In this document: positions 43,355 through 50,937 of the stretch, piece after piece
Layout: every line of letters begins with the position of its first letter
How positions within the stretch are numbered: the first letter of the stretch is position 1
From: Phaeocystidibacter sp965659415
Lineage (GTDB): Bacteria; Bacteroidota; Bacteroidia; Flavobacteriales; Schleiferiaceae
Assembly (NCBI GenBank): GCA_965659415.1
Contig: CBFHVA010000007.1
Coordinates: 62,001-126,000, forward strand
DNA length: 64,000 nucleotides
Direction of reading: 5' to 3'
Position numbers and translations under genes: made by a program
The notes under the pieces: model-generated
The model's database searches: none
The model's input: the letters and a program-made list of their open reading frames with translations, nothing else
What the model was told of the DNA's origin: nothing

Positions 43355-44638
43355 ATGACAGCCACTATTCTCCGAAATGTAAGCGTATGCGACCCGCGCT
43401 CTCCATACCATGGTCAAGTGGTCGACATCAAAGTTGCAGATGATCAAATACTAGCCATTGGCGAATCGCTTGAAGCCGCCAAAGGAGATATTGAACACGA
43501 CTTACAGGGCTTGAATGTTTCTCCAGGATGGGTGGAACTTCACTCGAATTTTGGAGACCCGGGGAATGAAGAGCGTGAATCCATAATTTCAGGCTCCATG
43601 GCTGCACTAAAGGGAGGATTCAGCACGGTTTGCCTCAGTCCTTCCACCGAACCTATCCTTCAGTCTAAAAGTGATATTGAGTATATCTACGCTAAATCGC
43701 AGAATGTACCTGTCAATTTGTTTCCCATTGGTGCGCTATCAAAGGGACTTAAAGGAGAGGAAATGACTGAGATGTTTGACATGTATTCGGCTGGAGCGGT
43801 GGCCTTTTCAGATGATTTGAACTCCATTCAAAACCCGAATTTGCTCAAAATGGCTCTGTTGTATGCCAAACCGAATGGCATGACGGTAATCGATTTCCCC
43901 TTTGAGAAACAACTAGCCTCAGGTGGGCAAATGAATGAGGGTCATACAGGTACATATCTAGGGCTGAAAGGAATCCCGAACCTTTCAGAGGAAATGATTG
44001 TAGGACGAGACTTAGAGTTGCTCGAGTACACAGAAGGGCATCTACATATTTCCCGCATCTCCACAAAGGGATCGGTTGAGAGAATCAGAGCAGCCAAAAA
44101 CAAGGGACTACATGTTACGTGCGATGTAAACTTGTACAGCTTAATCCTTACCGATGCTGCCCTCCATGATTATGACACGAACTACAAGGTGCTTCCCCCA
44201 CTGCGAAGTGAAGATGACCGCAAGGAACTCATTGCGGGCGTCCTCGACGGCACCATTGATGCTATCGCGGTGGATCACATCCCGATGGATATAGAACAAA
44301 AGAACTGTGAGTTTCAAAATTCAGCCTTTGGCATGGCGTATCTTGAACACGCCTTTGGTATTTACGGAACCGAGCTTAAGAAAGATATCCCTATTGAGGT
44401 ATGGGTGGAGAAACTGGCCCATGGTGCACGTGAATCTTACGGTTTGGGAACCATTGAAATTGTAGAGGGAGCGCCGGCTGAATTCACCCTTTTCGACACA
44501 GATACAAACTGGTCGGATGCCGAGCGTGCAGAAACAGAGAGTATTGCGTTTAATCAGCCTTTTATTGGCAAACCATTAAGCGGAAAGGTATTCGGAATTT
44601 TCAATAAAGGATTCTACGCTTCCAATACACCTTCATAG
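43355..44638 (+). CDS. Dihydroorotase homologue lacking metal ligands
   Basis: 427 residues of amidohydrolase fold, with the family segments SPGWVELHSNFGDPGNEERE, GQMNEGHTGTYLGLKGIPNL, HISRISTKGSVERIRAAKN, YKVLPPLRSEDDRK and AVDHIPMD. In active class I dihydroorotases the first segment is HxHxRDPG; here it is H63-S-N65-F. The metal-binding histidine segment CDVTPHH is CDVNLYS. It is thus probably non-catalytic, like PyrX partners, or uses another chemistry. I recall that many Flavobacteria carry this degenerate form beside an active PyrC. Confidence 0.83.
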   Translation: MTATILRNVSVCDPRSPYHGQVVDIKVADDQILAIGESLEAAKGDIEHDLQGLNVSPGWVELHSNFGDPGNEERESIISGSMAALKGGFSTVCLSPSTEPILQSKSDIEYIYAKSQNVPVNLFPIGALSKGLKGEEMTEMFDMYSAGAVAFSDDLNSIQNPNLLKMALLYAKPNGMTVIDFPFEKQLASGGQMNEGHTGTYLGLKGIPNLSEEMIVGRDLELLEYTEGHLHISRISTKGSVERIRAAKNKGLHVTCDVNLYSLILTDAALHDYDTNYKVLPPLRSEDDRKELIAGVLDGTIDAIAVDHIPMDIEQKNCEFQNSAFGMAYLEHAFGIYGTELKKDIPIEVWVEKLAHGARESYGLGTIEIVEGAPAEFTLFDTDTNWSDAERAETESIAFNQPFIGKPLSGKVFGIFNKGFYASNTPS

Positions 44639-45403
44639 CGTTAGCGGAATTCTAAGGTCGTCATGTCCAATAGCTATTTGATCGGGAAGCTGGCTATTCA
44701 CAGTTTCATGTAGGCCCATGTGGTGACTCAAATGCGTAAAGTAGGTTTGAGTGGCATTGATTTGCTTCGCTATTGCAATACCTTCCTCAAGATTGAAGTG
44801 TGAATGGTGATGCTCTCTCCGCAGTACACCTAATATCAAGGTGTTTAGACCATTTAATTTGCCAAGCGTTTGTTCGGGAATCTCGCTCACATCGGTGATA
44901 TAAGCTAAGTCTCCGATTCTGAATCCCATCACTGGCCATCGACCATGATTTACGGGTAGAGGAGTAATTCTCAATCCGTCGATCTCAATATCATGTTCAT
45001 TGAGTTCTCTCAATTCTATTCTAGGAGCACCGGGGTATGGATTTGAGTCAAAAGCGTAATCAAAGTGTTGTCTAAGTCGCCCTTGCACTCTATTTGTAGC
45101 CCAAATATTCATGGTTAACCCGGCGGTGAAATTAAAAGCTCGAACATCATCTATTCCCGCGATGTGATCCATATGCTCATGCGTTATGAGAATATGCTCC
45201 AGTTTCGACTGACCGATTCGGAGCATTTGATATCTAAAATCCGGCCCACAATCGATGGCAATATCAGCTTTGCCATCTCTTCTAATAATTGCTGAGGTGC
45301 GCAAACGCTTATCCTTTGTATTATGCGAAACACACACTTCACATCGACATCCAATCACAGGAATACCTTGAGAAGTTCCGGTGCCAGTTAAGATTAACTC
45401 CAT
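44633..45403 (-). CDS. MBL-fold metal-dependent hydrolase (PhnP-like)
   Basis: 256 residues from the ATG at 45403 (MELILTGTGTSQGIPVIGC). The zinc motif is ITHEHMDHIAGIDD (HxHxDH), with AIDCGPDFRYQML before it and LPVNHG, YITDVSEI and THLSHHMG after it supplying further ligands. PhnP-type enzymes are phosphodiesterases; RNase Z-like activity is also possible. TACTTTTG ends four bases before the ATG, which favours this start over one 15 bases upstream. Confidence 0.88.
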   Translation of the reverse strand: MELILTGTGTSQGIPVIGCRCEVCVSHNTKDKRLRTSAIIRRDGKADIAIDCGPDFRYQMLRIGQSKLEHILITHEHMDHIAGIDDVRAFNFTAGLTMNIWATNRVQGRLRQHFDYAFDSNPYPGAPRIELRELNEHDIEIDGLRITPLPVNHGRWPVMGFRIGDLAYITDVSEIPEQTLGKLNGLNTLILGVLRREHHHSHFNLEEGIAIAKQINATQTYFTHLSHHMGLHETVNSQLPDQIAIGHDDLRIPLTL

Positions 45404-45407
45404 ATAC

Positions 45408-45415
45408 CAAAAGTA
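45408..45415 (-). promoter_or_regulatory. -7 box four bases before the MBL hydrolase start
   Basis: TACTTTTG on the minus strand, full match to TAnnTTTG, ending four bases before the ATG at 45403. Confidence 0.45.
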
Positions 45416-45448
45416 CATTCATTTTAATGTCATTCACATTGTTCTAAG

Positions 45449-45456
45449 TACCTTTG
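45449..45456 (+). promoter_or_regulatory. -7 box of the gene at 45484
   Basis: TACCTTTG, a full match, 27 bases before the ATG. A -33 TTG at the usual distance is not evident. Confidence 0.5.
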
Positions 45457-45483
45457 TTTGAAAGGAACACCTTCAAAACCATT

Positions 45484-46914
45484 ATGGATCGCATCGTCCT
45501 CAATCCCGCTCAAAAGGCTCTTCGTGTAAACCTCGACCCAAATATTTACGGAACATTCGCAGAAATTGGTGCTGGTCAAGAGACGGTTCGGCATTTCTTT
45601 AGAGCAGGCGGGGCTTCTGGAACCATTGCGAAGGCGATGTCAGCTTACGATAAGGACTTTTCAGATGCGATTTACGGGAAGGAGCAAGACAATCGCTATG
45701 TAACCGAGCCGCGTTTGCGTAAAATGCTCGATCACGAGTACGGGTTGATTCGCGAGCGATTGGATCGAGAAAAGCACCCTGAAAAGCGATTCTTCGCATT
45801 TGCGAATACCGTTGCTACCATAAATTTCGCCAAAACATTCAAAGGCCACGGCTGGCTGGGATTACGCTTTCAAACCGCCCCCGGTAAGGAGCCAAACGAG
45901 ATCATCATCCACATCCGGATGCATGAAAATGAGGCGAAATATCAGCAAGAAACCATTGGAGCAATGGGCGTTAACTTGATTCACGCTGCTTTTCATCTTT
46001 GGAAAGACCCTAAGGAATTGTTGCACTCACTGTATGACAACATCTCGCGAGATGCTATCGAAGTGGATATGGTTAATTTCTTAGGCCCAGATTTCGAGGA
46101 TGTTGACAATCGACTGATGAGTTTACAACTCATCAAGAACGGGTTCACGGATGCCGTGATTTTTGGCCCCGAAGGAAATAACCTCCTCCCTGCAGAAGTG
46201 TTGTACAAGAAGAATGTCCTTGCATTAAGAGGGTCATTTCGCCCTGTGACGAAGGTAAATATTGACATGATTAAGAAGGGCTACCGCATGTTTGTGAAGG
46301 AACGTAAGGTAGACCGTGAGAATCTAGTTGTACTCTTCGAGATTACGCTGAACAACTTATTAGCCGAGGGTGAAATCGATGAACAAGATTTCTTGGATCG
46401 TGCTGAAATTTTGTGCTCTTTGGGTCAAACTGTTCTCATTTCAAATTACCAGGAGTACTACAAGCTCGTTGATTATTTTGGCCGCTTCACTTCACGTAGA
46501 TCTGGTCTTATCATGGGTGTTCCCAATCTGGATGAGATATTCAATGAAAAGTATTACCGCAACTTGAACGGTGGAATTCTAGAGGCTTTCGGTAAAATAT
46601 TCTCGAAGGACATCAAGATTTATGTATATCCATTCAAGCCATCTGTAAAAGCCAAGCTCACAACAACAAAGAACCTCAAGATTCACCCTCGCTTCCGCCC
46701 TATTTTTGAATATTTGATTTACAATCGACGCATTCTAGACATCGAAGGCTTTGATGAAAGCTTCCTCCATATTTTTTCAAGAGAGGTGCTGAGCAAGATT
46801 CGAGAAGGTAAATCTGGCTGGGAAGAATCCCTACCAGCCTACGTAGATAACATCATCAAAGACAATGGGTTGTTCGGATATCAATCCGAAGAAGCACCCG
46901 CAGAGGAAGAATGA
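45484..46914 (+). CDS. Large conserved protein of unknown function
   Basis: 476 residues. I recognise it as a strongly conserved Bacteroidota protein (often labelled, I think without good support, as nicotinate-nucleotide adenylyltransferase), but no catalytic motif can be named. Striking segments are IYGTFAEIGAGQETVRHFFR, AGGASGTIAKAMSAYDKDFS, FFAFANTVATINFAK, GHGWLGLRFQ, FGPEGNNLLPAEVLYKKN and LRGSFRPVTKVN. No signal peptide or membrane segment is seen. The start is the ATG at 45484; a TTG at 45454 lies inside the promoter. It overlaps the photolyase gene tail to tail by 34 bases. Confidence 0.8.
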   Translation: MDRIVLNPAQKALRVNLDPNIYGTFAEIGAGQETVRHFFRAGGASGTIAKAMSAYDKDFSDAIYGKEQDNRYVTEPRLRKMLDHEYGLIRERLDREKHPEKRFFAFANTVATINFAKTFKGHGWLGLRFQTAPGKEPNEIIIHIRMHENEAKYQQETIGAMGVNLIHAAFHLWKDPKELLHSLYDNISRDAIEVDMVNFLGPDFEDVDNRLMSLQLIKNGFTDAVIFGPEGNNLLPAEVLYKKNVLALRGSFRPVTKVNIDMIKKGYRMFVKERKVDRENLVVLFEITLNNLLAEGEIDEQDFLDRAEILCSLGQTVLISNYQEYYKLVDYFGRFTSRRSGLIMGVPNLDEIFNEKYYRNLNGGILEAFGKIFSKDIKIYVYPFKPSVKAKLTTTKNLKIHPRFRPIFEYLIYNRRILDIEGFDESFLHIFSREVLSKIREGKSGWEESLPAYVDNIIKDNGLFGYQSEEAPAEEE

Positions 46915-48221
46915 TTGGCAGATTCTAAGCCTTCCTTATAGCGCTTGAGCGCCCTTTCTCTGGCCCATTTATGTTCTACAATTGGCTCTGGGTAGGTCGA
47001 TGTACCGTATTCAGGAACCCATTTTTGAACATACTTCATGTTTTTGTCGAATTTTTGCAGCTGGGATGAAGGGTTGAAAATTCGAAAGTAAGGTGCTGCA
47101 TCACAGCCACTCCCTGACGCCCATTGCCATCCTCCCACATTACTTGCCAATTCAAAATCGAGTAATTTCTGAGCGAAATATCGCTCACCCAATCTCCAAT
47201 CCAGCAGTAAATGCTTGGTCAAGAAACTAGCTACGACCATACGCACACGATTATGCATGAACCCTGTAACATTGAGCTCGCGCATGCCAGCATCTACAAG
47301 TGGATAGCCCGTATTTCCTTCTTTCCAAGCTGAGAAATGATCGTCGTTGTGTTCCCAGATGATTTGGTCGTAGGCGGGCTTAATGGCGTGAACTGGACTC
47401 GAAGGATGATGGAATAGTATCATTTGATAGAAATCTCTCCAGATCAATTCGTTTAAATACTTCTCATTGTATTGAGCGGCGAACTTGGCAAGTTTACGTA
47501 AGGAGATTGTGCCAAAACGCAGATGAACACTAAGACGAGTCGTTCCTTTGATAGCGGGGAAATTTCTGGTTTCGTCGTAGTTGTCGACAATGGACTTTTC
47601 GATTTCCCTCGACGGGTAAGTCGAATTTGCTGACACAAAGCCCATTTCTTCCAAACCAATTAAATCGGTGTACTCCTCGGCTTTGTTAAGCTGGTCGGTT
47701 TCTTTTTCAACTGGAAAGGATTGGTAAGTAGAACTGTCGACTAACGATTTCCACTTTCGGGCGTAAGGGCTATAAACCAGATAAGGACTACCATCGTCCT
47801 TAACCACTTCATTCTTCTCGAAAATCACGTGATCCTTCGCACCCTGGAATGAAACTCCATTTGGCTGAAATACATCTTTCAGAAGTTCAGCGTCCCTCTT
47901 TTGGGCATACGGCTCGTAATCGCGATTGGTGTAAGCGTGTGTGACGTCGTAGCGCTGTAATAATCCGCTCCACACTTCCTGCGGGGAGCCGTACAGAACC
48001 CATAAGTCAACTCCCAGCTTTCGATATTCGGTTTTAAGACGGTCTATCTCTCCATGGATGAAAGTTACGCGGGCATCATCCTTGTCATCAAGCTCATGTA
48101 AGATATTTGAGTCAAAAATGAATAGTGGTTGAACTGGGTTCGGCCCCTTTAACGCCTTGTACAAACCGGCATTATCTTCTATTCGTAAATCTCGTCTGTG
48201 CCAAAAAATGGATAAGGGCAT
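46881..48221 (-). CDS. phr: Deoxyribodipyrimidine photolyase (class I cryptochrome/photolyase family)
   Basis: 446 residues. The N-terminal antenna domain begins LSIFWHRRDLRIEDNAGLY. The FAD domain has TRLSVHLRFGTISLRKL, ELIWRDFYQMILFHHP, GMRELNVTGFMHNRVRMV and LASNVGGWQWASGSGCDAAP. Tryptophans in LIWRDF, LLDWRLG and GGWQW match the electron-transfer triad. It repairs UV-induced pyrimidine dimers with visible light. It is the last gene of the light cluster, 36 bases after the small protein gene, with folate-type and FAD chromophores expected. Confidence 0.93.
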   Translation of the reverse strand: MPLSIFWHRRDLRIEDNAGLYKALKGPNPVQPLFIFDSNILHELDDKDDARVTFIHGEIDRLKTEYRKLGVDLWVLYGSPQEVWSGLLQRYDVTHAYTNRDYEPYAQKRDAELLKDVFQPNGVSFQGAKDHVIFEKNEVVKDDGSPYLVYSPYARKWKSLVDSSTYQSFPVEKETDQLNKAEEYTDLIGLEEMGFVSANSTYPSREIEKSIVDNYDETRNFPAIKGTTRLSVHLRFGTISLRKLAKFAAQYNEKYLNELIWRDFYQMILFHHPSSPVHAIKPAYDQIIWEHNDDHFSAWKEGNTGYPLVDAGMRELNVTGFMHNRVRMVVASFLTKHLLLDWRLGERYFAQKLLDFELASNVGGWQWASGSGCDAAPYFRIFNPSSQLQKFDKNMKYVQKWVPEYGTSTYPEPIVEHKWARERALKRYKEGLESANHSSSAGASSD

Positions 48222-48257
48222 CGTAAAAGTTTTTATACGGCCCTCATTTAGAACGTG

Positions 48258-48407
48258 CTATCTATCTCGCAGTTCAATTTCAACAAGGGCAGTGTCGTAT
48301 TCATCAACGGTCTGGTTTGTTGAATTGTTCTGTTTTGAAATAACAGACTCTGGATCAAAAGGCTTGTGTTTCCAAGCAGGTTTAAAGAGCTTTTTCAGTG
48401 CTTTCAT
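48258..48407 (-). CDS. Small protein of 49 residues between folE and phr
   Basis: An open frame on the minus strand from the ATG at 48407 to TAG at 48260-48258. It begins MKALKKLFKPAWKHKPFDPE and ends DEYDTALVEIELRDR. The N-terminal 16 residues are basic and amphipathic, the rest polar and acidic. A full promoter with a palindrome lies 22-52 bases upstream, and the photolyase follows after 36 bases, so expression with phr is likely. No similarity is recognised. It could be a small partner or regulator; it might also be non-coding leader sequence. Confidence 0.5.
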   Translation of the reverse strand: MKALKKLFKPAWKHKPFDPESVISKQNNSTNQTVDEYDTALVEIELRDR

Positions 48408-48418
48408 GTACTGTTTTG

Positions 48419-48459
48419 TGTAGCTGCGCAAGGCTACAAATCAACGCGATAACCTACAA
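48419..48459 (-). promoter_or_regulatory. Internal promoter of the small protein/phr unit with palindrome
   Basis: Minus strand: TTG (48459-48457), 20-base spacer, TAGCCTTG (48436-48429), seven of eight bases correct. TGTAGC and GCTACA (48438-48433 and 48424-48419) form a perfect inverted repeat over the -7 box, so a regulator could block it. Confidence 0.55.
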
Positions 48460-48471
48460 CTGTTGGTTGCT

Positions 48472-49194
48472 CTAATTTTCACGAATGTATTCCAAGAACT
48501 CTTTTCTAACTGACTTCTTCTTAAATGTACCACTGTAGTGGGTGGTCACAGTGCTTGAACCGCAATCTTCCACTCCTCTTGTCGATACACACAAATGTTC
48601 AGCGTCGATATACACGGCCACATCATCGGTTTTCAGTGACTTTTTCAGCTCATCAGCAATTTGTTCCGTGAGTCGCTCCTGAACCTGAGGACGCTTGCTG
48701 AAATACTTAACGATGCGATTGATTTTGCTGAGGCCAACTACTTCTCCAGAAGATATATAGGCCACATGGCACTTCCCTAGAATAGGTACGAAGTGATGTT
48801 CACAATACGATTGTACGGTAATGCCCTTTTCTACCAACATTTCCCCGTACTGGTAGCGATTCTCAAAGAGTTTTACATCAGGCTTGTTGGCTGGATTCAA
48901 ACCTTGGAAAACCTCTTTGACGTACATTTTGGCCACACGTCGAGGTGTTCCGGAAAGACTATCATCTGTTAAGTCCATCCCCAGAATATTCAAGATATCG
49001 CGGAATTTCTCTTCGATTAAATCGATTTTCGCATCATCAGACAGCTCAAATGCATCCTTCCGAAGAGGAGTCTCTTTTGATGTCCCATGGTGTGCATCCC
49101 CTGCAAGTTCAAGTATATGCAATACTTCTTCGGGTGATGATTCGATTCTATCCTTGCGGACCACTGTATTCACAGAAGTTTCTTGGCGTTTCAT
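48472..49194 (-). CDS. folE: GTP cyclohydrolase I
   Basis: 240 residues. Converts GTP to 7,8-dihydroneopterin triphosphate. Zinc ligands are C131 and H134 (SYCEHHFVP) and C202 (EHLCVSTRGVED); LTDDSLSGTPRRVAKMYVKE and GLSKINRIVKYFSKRPQVQE are family signatures. The first 35 residues are an extension and overlap the preceding PTPS gene by 47 bases; GTG codons at 49173 or 49164 are possible alternative starts. Its place between pterin, carotenoid and photolyase genes suggests light-regulated pterin supply rather than, or besides, routine folate synthesis. Confidence 0.93.
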   Translation of the reverse strand: MKRQETSVNTVVRKDRIESSPEEVLHILELAGDAHHGTSKETPLRKDAFELSDDAKIDLIEEKFRDILNILGMDLTDDSLSGTPRRVAKMYVKEVFQGLNPANKPDVKLFENRYQYGEMLVEKGITVQSYCEHHFVPILGKCHVAYISSGEVVGLSKINRIVKYFSKRPQVQERLTEQIADELKKSLKTDDVAVYIDAEHLCVSTRGVEDCGSSTVTTHYSGTFKKKSVRKEFLEYIREN

Positions 49195-49567
49195 AAAGGG
49201 TCACTTTTAAGGTGTGTTCAACGGGAATATTGGGTCTCAACCATTCCCAGATGGTAACAGCAATCAGCTCAGCAGTAGGAATTCTCTCTTCTTTGAAGAT
49301 TTCTACTTCTTCATTCAGATTCTTGTGATCGAGCCGATCTTCAACTTTCTCTTTTATTAAGTCTTTGAGCACTTTCATATCCATCACATAACCTGTAGAT
49401 GGATCTATAGTTCCGCGCACTGACACAATGAGTTCATAATTGTGACCGTGGTAACGTGGGTTGTTGCACTTGCCAAATACAGCGTCATTTTCTGCTTCAC
49501 TCCAGTTTGCATTGTACAAACGGTGTGCAGCGTTAAAATGAGCATGACGACTTACTGTGACTTTCAC
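49148..49567 (-). CDS. 6-pyruvoyl-tetrahydropterin synthase family protein
   Basis: 139 residues. Zinc histidines: H15 (HFNAAHRL) and H40, H42 (RYHGHNYEL). Catalytic Cys34 lies in GKCNNPRYHGH with five residues between Cys and the HGH, as in mammalian-type pyruvoyl-tetrahydropterin synthases; QueD enzymes for queuosine usually have three. The DH pair is in RLDHKNLNE and the glutamate in LYETPRN. Its substrate would be the FolE product, and folE is the next gene, which supports a tetrahydropterin pathway. It overlaps idi by four bases. Confidence 0.87.
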   Translation of the reverse strand: MKVTVSRHAHFNAAHRLYNANWSEAENDAVFGKCNNPRYHGHNYELIVSVRGTIDPSTGYVMDMKVLKDLIKEKVEDRLDHKNLNEEVEIFKEERIPTAELIAVTIWEWLRPNIPVEHTLKVTLYETPRNFCEYSGPQG

Positions 49568-50079
49568 GCTTTCACTTCTTGAATGAAACGTTCGAAGATG
49601 ATCTTAAACCACTCGGTGTAACTCTCTGGGTTATTCTTCACATCTTCCACCAATTCGTCAATTTCAATCCATCTCCAGCTGGCCACTTCTTCTGGATTAG
49701 GTTCAGGCTCATCATCATAGTAACCTACCAGCACATGATCATATTCATGTTCTGTTAGTCCGCCATCGAGTTCGGCTCGGTAGATAAATTCGAGTACTTT
49801 CTCCACATCCGTGTCAAAACCCATCTCTTCTTGCAGCCTGCGATGAGCGGCTTCCACTACAGTTTCACCTTCTCGAGGATGACTGCAGCAGGCATTGGTC
49901 CATAGGCCTCCTGAATGATACTTGTGAAGGGCGCGTTGATGAATCATCATTTGCCCTTTGGAATTGAGAATGAATACTGAGAAAGCTCTGTGAAGAAGAC
50001 CTTTCTCGTGGGCTTCCATTTTCTCCATCAGCCCGAGCGATTCATCATGCTCATTGACCAGGATAACGTGTTCTGCCAT
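49564..50079 (-). CDS. idi: Isopentenyl-diphosphate delta-isomerase, type I
   Basis: 171 residues of NUDIX fold. Catalytic Cys is in GLWTNACCSHPREGE and Glu in LTEHEYDHVLVG; HRAFSVFILNSKGQMMIHQR is the family core. It interconverts isopentenyl and dimethylallyl diphosphate and so raises the supply of carotenoid precursors. It lies 18 bases after crtB and overlaps the PTPS gene by four bases. Confidence 0.94.
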   Translation of the reverse strand: MAEHVILVNEHDESLGLMEKMEAHEKGLLHRAFSVFILNSKGQMMIHQRALHKYHSGGLWTNACCSHPREGETVVEAAHRRLQEEMGFDTDVEKVLEFIYRAELDGGLTEHEYDHVLVGYYDDEPEPNPEEVASWRWIEIDELVEDVKNNPESYTEWFKIIFERFIQEVKA

Positions 50080-50097
50080 TTAAGTAAAATGTATCCG

Positions 50098-50937
50098 TTA
50101 AAGTAAATTAAAACTGTGACGAAGGTATGAACTCACAAAGAGCCTATACTTTCTTCTGTTTGGAATTCGAATGCGCTCTTTGAAGACTATGCTAGAGTGT
50201 GTGCGCTTGATTTTTCGAAAGAGTGAATAGTAGTAAACGTAGGCTATGTAAACTCCAAAGCGAGCTCCTTTGGGAAGTTGAACTATGCCAGCGTAACCAT
50301 CTGCAAAGTCCTTTTCAATATCCTCTTCGATTCTCTTCTTCGCTTCTTCATCGAAATTCCCCAAGTCAACATCGGGGAAATAGGTTCTACCGAGTTCATG
50401 GAAGTCGGCTGACAAATCGCGCAAAAAGTTAATCTTTTGAAACGCCGACCCTAAGCTCATTGCAGATGGCGTCAATCGATCATACTCTGATTGATTCCCT
50501 TCCAAGAAGACCTTTAGGCACATCAGGCCAACTACTTCAGCACTTCCAAGTATATAAGTGTTATACGCATCCTGATCATATTCGCGATCAGGATCCAGAT
50601 CCATTTCCATACTCTTGAGAAACGTCTCTATCAGATTCAGGTCGATATTGTATTGATGCACCACGGCCTGAAAACTATTAAGAATAGGATTCAAACTGAT
50701 ACCATCCTCAATGGCCTGATAAGTATCTCTTTTGAAATCGGCTAACAATCTAGCCTTCGAATAGGAATGAAACGTGTCTACAATCTCATCCGCGAAGCGG
50801 ACAAAACCGTAAATCGCATAGATTGGATCGTGCAATTCCCTTTTGAGTCCAAGAATACCAAGTGTGAACGAAGTGCTGTATCGTTGGGTTACGATTCGGC
50901 TCGTTTTGAACGAAAGCTGGTCGAATAGAACTTTCAT
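50098..50937 (-). CDS. crtB: Phytoene synthase
   Basis: 279 residues. Two aspartate-rich motifs bind Mg-diphosphate: D50-E-I-V-D54 (YGFVRFADEIVDTF) and N170-F-L-R-D174-x3-D178 (KINFLRDLSADFHELGRTYF). It condenses two geranylgeranyl diphosphates to phytoene, the committed carotenoid step. Its start overlaps the crtI stop by four bases. Confidence 0.95.
   Translation of the reverse strand: MKVLFDQLSFKTSRIVTQRYSTSFTLGILGLKRELHDPIYAIYGFVRFADEIVDTFHSYSKARLLADFKRDTYQAIEDGISLNPILNSFQAVVHQYNIDLNLIETFLKSMEMDLDPDREYDQDAYNTYILGSAEVVGLMCLKVFLEGNQSEYDRLTPSAMSLGSAFQKINFLRDLSADFHELGRTYFPDVDLGNFDEEAKKRIEEDIEKDFADGYAGIVQLPKGARFGVYIAYVYYYSLFRKIKRTHSSIVFKERIRIPNRRKYRLFVSSYLRHSFNLL

Noticed and set aside
48157..48423. 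88-codon plus-strand frame between phr and folE
   Set aside because: Antisense to the phr start and to the better-supported 49-residue minus-strand frame with a promoter.
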